Positions 58,168 through 64,000 of a stretch of DNA of 64,000 nucleotides are shown here, piece after piece. The stretch is from positions 2,676,718 through 2,740,717 of the forward strand of contig CM055102.1 of NCBI GenBank assembly GCA_029204225.1, in the 5' to 3' direction. The notes beneath the pieces are model-generated. The model worked only from the letters and a program-made list of their open reading frames with translations. It did no database searches and was not told the origin of the DNA. This stretch comes from Diphasiastrum complanatum. Taxonomy: Eukaryota > Streptophyta > Lycopodiopsida > Lycopodiales > Lycopodiaceae. A program made the translations under genes and the position numbers. Position 1 is the stretch's first letter, and each line of letters opens with the position of its first letter.

Positions 58168-58613
58168 TGGACTCGGCTCATTACATTCGCCATGTCCATT
58201 TACATTTACTTTACTTTATGCATAGGCAGGCTTTGGGCCCTTTTTTATTCATTATTTGACATTTAGACTATATGGTTGGCCTTGGGCCCTATTATTGACA
58301 TTTAGACCATATTATTGGCCTTGGGCCCTATGATTCACTATATTGGTTATTTGGTCATATTACTGAGAGTGGGGGCCTTCTTGGAGGGCGCACTATTTTC
58401 CTTCTCAGTTTGGCCCTAGCCACTGGAAGCTTCCTTTTAGGGCTTCCTCTTGGCTGTAAGTAGGGATTCTGTGTCATTTGTTACTTGGCTTATGATATGA
58501 TCTCCTTCTTTAGTCTCTTTAAGCTTTCTCTCTCCTGCTTTCTAGGGTTAAGTCTTGCTTATGTGATGCTTTCATAGACTAAATCTAGATCAGCCGTGGC
58601 TACGTTCATAACT

Positions 58614-58625
58614 TGGTATCAGAGC
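58614..58625 (+). other. primer binding site, initiator-Met tRNA
   Basis: TGGTATCAGAGC, preceded by ttcataact, so the LTR probably ends at TTCA around 58608 with a short spacer. Confidence 0.88.
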
Positions 58626-59408
58626 ACTTTCCTGAGCATCTCCATTGAGCAGATTTTTCTCTCACAGGAGGGCGCCCATCTTCAGCTTGGATCTTCACCA
58701 TTTTTCAGCCGAATCTTGAGCATTTCTCCACACTTGTCTTGCAGATTTTCACGACGGATCGGAGGAGGACATGTGCCCACTTGCTGCCCATTTCTAGCGC
58801 CCTCTTGCTGGCTGCCTACTGCTGCATTTTCAGCCTTTTTCCTCACCTATTTTGGGCACCCTACTGCCTCCTATTTGCTGCCCTATTGGGCGCCCTCATG
58901 CTTGCTGACCAGCGCCCTGCTGCTCCTTCCTTTGCTGAAAATTTCCGCTTTTTGCTGCCCCTATTCGCCACCTTCCACCATAGCTGGCGCCCTACATCCG
59001 CCTCAATTTCAGCTCACCCTCCTACACTGTTGTCTGTGTTCGCAACCCTACCCCGGACAATACAAACACGCCTAGGTGCTTAGAAAGCCACTCCCACCCA
59101 ACTTCATCGCGCATCGGGATTGCTCCCCGTCTTTATCGCAAACTTTTTTTTACCCTTGAAGGGCGATCTTTGATTTTTCAGCCTTGTTTCCTCGCTGCCC
59201 AGTACCTCGACATATCGCCGCTATTTTTCAGCTCACTTCCGGTTGCGGTTACGAGGTATTTCTTACTTAGTTGTCCTTTCCGTTCATCTTACATCGCGAG
59301 TTCTGTTGTGTCTTTTCATTGGCGTGCCTGTTGTGACGACTTATGTCCTCTCCTTCAGTTCGTCCAATTGTTTAGCACATTTCTTTTCTCGCTTACTTTT
59401 TCTTCCTC

Positions 59409-62400
59409 ATGGCTAGCTCACCCACTACACCTGCGAGTCATTCCGGACCTTTAGATGAACAGTTTGCTGATATGCGTGACTCTCTTACTCTCCTCAGTAG
59501 TCGTTTCGACCAAATGATGACCGGTTTTACCACTCTACAGACCGGCTTTGCCACTATGCAGTCACAGATTGATTCCTTACAGCCACATGGACCTGGCAAA
59601 GCCCCTGTTCATTCATCATTTGGGTCTCCATTTGGACTTCCATCCTCGTCTACTTCCTTTGGCGGTGGGCCTCATTTTCCACCTAACCCACCACCCGGTT
59701 TTCCACGTCCTACAGCTCCTGAGTCACATTTTCCACGACATCTAGCTCCTGAGCCACATTTTGCTCGAGATTTTCGTGATCGGGTACAGCTTGCCACCTA
59801 TTCTGGTTCCTCTGACGGGAACTTGTTAGAGAATTGGTTTGCAAAGCTTGATACTTATTTTCAGATTTACCCTAAGACTGATCCTCAGAAGATCCAGTTA
59901 GCCGCCTTACATTTAGATGGACGTGCTGCCACTTGGTGGCGGGTCTACCGACTTGACCCTGATCGGGACGGTCTCCAGTTATGGCCTACCTTTCGTCGTG
60001 ATCTTCGTCATGCTATGATTGACCCTCAGTGGCTGAGCCGCCAGCGTGATATATTCCGTAGTCTTACTCAGACTGGTGATCTTTCTTCCTATACAGATCA
60101 GTTTATGGACCTTTCCTACCTCTTTACAGATCTTCAGCCCACCGAGCTTATTTCTCGCTACATTGCTGGACTTCGTGGTGCTCTACGACCACCCACACTT
60201 GTTGAGGCCATGTCCCTTGCTAGTACTTTACAACATAAGTACCCTGATCCTGCTCCCTTTCGCTTTTCCCGACCCCGTCCATCTCTTTCACCTCTACCAT
60301 CTCCGGCCCCATCTGCCCCATCCACTGTCGTCCCGACCTCTTCTCTTACTTCTCCCGCTCCTCGCCCTCCGCCTCCTCGTCTTGCTTTTGTCCGACGTTA
60401 CACGTCTGCAGAGTTCGCTGACATTCAGCAGAAGCGTCTTTGCTTTCGTTGTAAGAGTCCTGACCACATTGCCCGTGATTGCCGCCAGCCCCTGCCTACT
60501 TCTACTGCTGTTTTCTACCATGAGGGCACTACCCCAGATGAGTCCGATATCTACATTCATATATCTGATGAGCCTGATCTATCTCCTGCGCCTTCTACTG
60601 ATTTACTTCCTGCTACTTGCCATGCTCAGCTTGCTTATGCTACCTGGACAGGGTGCCCCGGTCCTCGCTCCATTCGGCTACGTGTGCGCATTACTGATCG
60701 TGAGTATATTGCTTTAGTTGATACCGGCAGCACTCATTCCTTTATCAGCAGTTATGTTCTCAGCCGGATACGCGCTTCACCTATTCCTGCTCCACAGCCT
60801 CTCACAGTCGAGGTTGCCAGTTCTCACTCATTTCCTAGTTCTCAGATGTTTCAGGGATTATCCTACCGCATTGGTGATTTTTCTGGACAGGCAGATCTTT
60901 ATATCATTCCTCTGGAGCGCTATGACCTTATCCTTGGTGCTGATTGCTTTGCTTCATTGGGAGCGGTTACTTTGGACCTGGCTCAGCAGACATTGACATT
61001 TGTTCATGATGTAGTGACCCACTCACTTGCTGGTATTGATTCTCAGGCAGATTTCCAGCTGATCAGCGGGAAGCAGTTTATCCGCAGCCTACCTAAGGCT
61101 CATTGTGCACCTTTATTATGTGTTCAGCGTGCTGCAGTAGATTCTCCAGTGACTACCTCTCCTCCAGCAACTGTTCCTCAGGTGATCTCTGACTTATTAC
61201 ATCAGTATGCATCTGTCTTTTCAGAACCTACGACGCTACCACCATTACGTGATGTGAACCACCATATTGATTTGCGTCCTGGTTTTGCTCCTCCCTCTCG
61301 GCCTCCTTACCGTATGTCTAAATCTGAGCGTGATGAGGTTGAGCTTCAGATTACTGCTTTACTAGATCAAGGCCTTATTGTTCCTAGTCACAGTCCTTTT
61401 GGTGCCCCTGTTCTCCTTGTCAGTAAGAAAGATGGTTCCAAACGCCTCTGCATTGATTATCGTGCCCTCAATAAGTTGACCATCCGTAACCAATATCCTA
61501 TTCCTCACATGGATGATCTCTTTGACCAGTTAGGCACCTCTCATCTTTTCTCTAAGATAGACTTACGTTCCGGCTATCACCAGATTAGGATGCATCCTTC
61601 GGACGAACACAAGACTGCGTTTCGTACCCATCTTGGTTTGTATGAGTTTCGTGTTCTTCCTTTTGGTGTTACTAATGGTCCACCTACGTTCCAAAATGTG
61701 ATGAATAACATCATGCGTCCTCTCCTTGGTCGTTGTTTTTTAGTTTATTTTGATGATATTCTTGTTTTTAGTAAAACTCTTGATGAGCATGTGTTACATC
61801 TTTCATCTGTTTTTCAATTGCTTGTTCATCACCAGTTGTTTGCTAAACTTTCTAAGTGTTCCTTTGCTGTTGTTGAGATTGAGTTTTTAGGATTTCTCAT
61901 TTGTGATGGTCGTATTCGTTTGGACCCTCATAAGGTTTGGGCAATCGCTGATTGGCCTGTTCCCACAGATGTCCACCATGTTCGTATGTTTCTTGGTCTC
62001 GCTACTCACCTTCGTCGTCCTGTTCCTCACTTTGCCACTGTGGCTGCCCCTCTTCATGCCCTTTTGAAGAAGTCTAGTGCTTTTGTTTGGACTTCTGATT
62101 GTCAGTTTGCCTTTGACACTCTTCGTCGTGCTGTTGTGGAGGCCTCTGTCCTGTGTTTACCATAGTTTGATCAGAAATTTATTGTTGAGACCGATGCTAG
62201 TAATGTTGGTTTGGGTGCCTTGCTTCGTCAGTCTCAGTGTATTATTGCTTATGAGTCGCGTCGTTTACGCTCATATGAGCAACGTTATTTTGTCCATGAG
62301 AAAGAGCTTCTTGCCATTATCTATGCTCTTAAGAAGTGGCGCCATTACCTGTACCGTGTTCCTTTTGATATCGTTACTGATCATCAGTCCTTACGTTATC

Positions 62401-63941
62401 TCTTCTCCCAGCGTGATCTTAGTGATCGTCAGTTTCGTTGGTTGCAGTTTTTACAATCTTTTGATTTTTCTATTTTGTATCGTCCTGGTCGTGCTAACAC
62501 TGCTGCTGACGCATTGTCTAGACTTCCTGCTTTATTGAATACCCTTGTTGCCACGATCCCTTCCTGGTTTGATGATCTTCCATCTGCTTATCTTACATGT
62601 TCTGATTTTCGTGATGTTTATAGTTCTGCTCCACCTATGTCGTCTTCACCTCATCAGGCTTATTCCATTGTTGACCACCATCTTTATCATTATGGTTCTC
62701 TTTGTATTCCTAGTTCTTTGGGTATCCGTTCTCAGTTGTTGTCGGATGCTCATTCGTCCCCAGTTGGGGGTCATTTTGGTTTTCAGAAGTATTATGCTCG
62801 TCTTAAGGATCATTTCTATTGGCCATCCCTTAGGAAAGAGCTTGTACTTATTCGTACCTGTCCTTTCTGCTTACGTAATAAGTACTCCCGTGCTAAGTCC
62901 GCTGGTTTGCTTCAGAGTTGGCCTATTCCTCACCGCCAGTGGACTGATATTTCTATGGACTTCATCATTGGCCTTCCCCGCACCCGTCGTGGTCACGATT
63001 CATGTATGGTGGTAGTTGACAGGTTCTCGAAACAGGCACATTTCATACCCGTCCGCAGTACTATCACAGCAGAGCAGTGTGCACGCTTGTTCCTTTCAGA
63101 GATATTTCGCCTACATGGGTTTCCTCGTACTATCCTTTCTGATCGGGATAGTAAGTTTACATCATTGTTCTGGACAGAGCTTATGCGTATATTGGATGTA
63201 CAGCTCTTTATGGGGTCTGCTTATCATTCTACTTCTGATGGGCAGTCTGAGGTCCTTAACATGATCATTGAGGATTATTTGCGCCATTTTGTTACTCCTT
63301 CAGGGAAGGATTGGGATCAGCACTTATGTTTGGCAGAGTATAGCTATAACAGCTCTGTTAGTACCAGCATCGGCATTGCACCATTTTTATTATCTCATGG
63401 TTATGCACCTCTTTTACCTGGTATTCCTCTTCCTCCCAAGGATACACCTGTGACACTGTCTTCATTTCTATCAAGTGCTCGCGAGCTTATTCTCCAGGCC
63501 AGTTCCCATTTGCAGCAGGTCCAGCAGCGTTATCAGGCTTCAGTTGATCGTCATCGACGTCATGTTGAGTTTCATGTTGGTGATATGGTATATCTACGCC
63601 TACGGTTTGCACGTCATCATTTTATTCAGGGCCATGCTTCTACTGAGAAGCTTGCACCACGTTATTATGGGCCTTATTGTATATTGGAGGTTCTTAGTCC
63701 AGTTACATATCGTCTTCAGCTTCCTGCTTCCACACGTGCCTGTGATATATTCCATGTCAGTTTATTACGTGCTGCTATTGAGGATGATGCTCCTCGTGAT
63801 GCTGAGTTTCCTACTGCACCGGATCTCTTTCCTTTATTACCTGCTGCTATCCTTCAGGTGCGTTTGCATCATAGTCGACGCCGTCGGCAGATTCAGTTCC
63901 TAGTCCAGTGGGATGGTCGTCTTGTCGAGGAGGCCACATGA
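59409..63941 (+). pseudogene. gypsy gag-pol polyprotein, nearly intact
   Basis: Single frame from the ATG at 59409. Gag spans roughly residues 125-275 (LENWFAKLDTYFQIYPKTDP, ATWWRVYRLDPD) and the zinc knuckle CFRCKSPDHIARDC is at 345-358. Protease LVDTGSTHSFIS has its DTGS at 438-441. RT includes LVSKKDGSKRLCIDYRALNK, and YFDD is at 780-783. A TAG at 62163-62165 (codon 919) interrupts LCLP-FDQKFIVETDAS between RT and RNase H; the same frame then continues. Integrase has a HHCC zinc domain (AHSSPVGGHFG...CPFC), DISMDFIIGLP, LSDRDSKFTS and GQSEVLNMIIE. It ends in a chromodomain-like FLVQWDGRLVEEAT, where TGA replaces the expected Trp and the frame continues DPIDVFYHTP. Both stops fit single C-to-T changes. 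Confidence 0.92.
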
Positions 63942-64000
63942 GACCCTATTGATGTCTTTTATCATACACCGTCACTTTCGGATCAGGCTCGTGCTCTTGC

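Larger units (their letters stand above)
58168..64000 (+). mobile_element. Ty3/gypsy retrotransposon, 5' LTR to end of pol, cut by window end
   Basis: The probable 5' LTR lies between the LINE breakpoint (about 58168) and about 58608; its exact 5' end is uncertain without the partner. Primer site at 58614-58625, a leader to 59408, then a gag-pol frame that is open for 1511 codons except for one TAG, then a TGA. The 3' LTR lies beyond the window. It is the youngest-looking element here. Confidence 0.88.

Noticed and set aside
60046-60717. 223-codon plus ORF rich in Leu
   Set aside because: It lies wholly inside the gypsy gag-protease frame in another phase and has no family resemblance.
62077-63015. 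Hydrophobic plus-strand ORFs of about 155 codons
   Set aside because: Shadow frames of the gypsy RNase H and integrase; T-rich codon use makes them look membrane-like.

Overview
This is nuclear DNA of a land plant with a large, repeat-dominated genome. Spliced genes with GT-AG introns, plant-type Ty1/copia and Ty3/gypsy retrotransposons primed by initiator-Met or Asp tRNA, CACTA and hAT-like DNA transposons and a large LINE family support this. A fern, lycophyte or gymnosperm fits best, but the sequence does not fix the lineage. Nothing bacterial, organellar or CRISPR is present.

Host genes are few. A pectate lyase gene (minus, 8112-9568) follows a small secreted helical, PMEI-like reading frame (minus, 9831-10563); the two may be one spliced gene. 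The first coding exon of the large subunit of TFIIA lies at 29011-29127 (plus), with a TATA-like promoter and a pyrimidine-rich leader. Its next exon is not visible, so much of the rest of the window may be one transposon-filled intron.

Layout: 1-4021 decayed copia (minus). 4712-6583 unknown ORF and CACTA transposase remnant. 8.1-10.6 kb pectin genes. 10.6-15.7 kb AT-rich, gene-free. 15.8-20.6 kb gag-only LTR element with a tRNA-Asp primer site, a 150-bp tandem array and a CGTCGGTTGAGAT minisatellite with an inverted arm. 21.9-24.4 kb mosaic of copia and gypsy pieces. 24.4-28.6 kb gene-free. 28.6-29.1 kb TFIIA promoter and exon. 31.6-39.3 kb LINE and copia complex carrying an inversion. 39.3-40.1 kb copia remnant. 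41.0-44.7 kb complete hAT-like element inside a TA microsatellite. 45.0-53.4 kb chain of LINE copies separated by (GA)n tracts. 53.7-56.7 kb decayed gypsy with a solo LTR. 57.2-58.2 kb copia and LINE fragments. 58.2-64.0 kb nearly intact gypsy, cut by the window end.

The most unusual system is the LINE family. Its copies end in a conserved hairpin followed by (TC)n or (TTC)n instead of poly(A), and their 5' ends abut another GA/TC tract, so they form head-to-tail chains. This suggests microsatellite targeting. The hairpin carries an ATG in frame with the tail, so tails create chimeric ORFs with Ser-Leu linkers. One copy keeps only ORF1. A copia inserted in that ORF1 has been split by an inversion whose breakpoints can be placed to the base.
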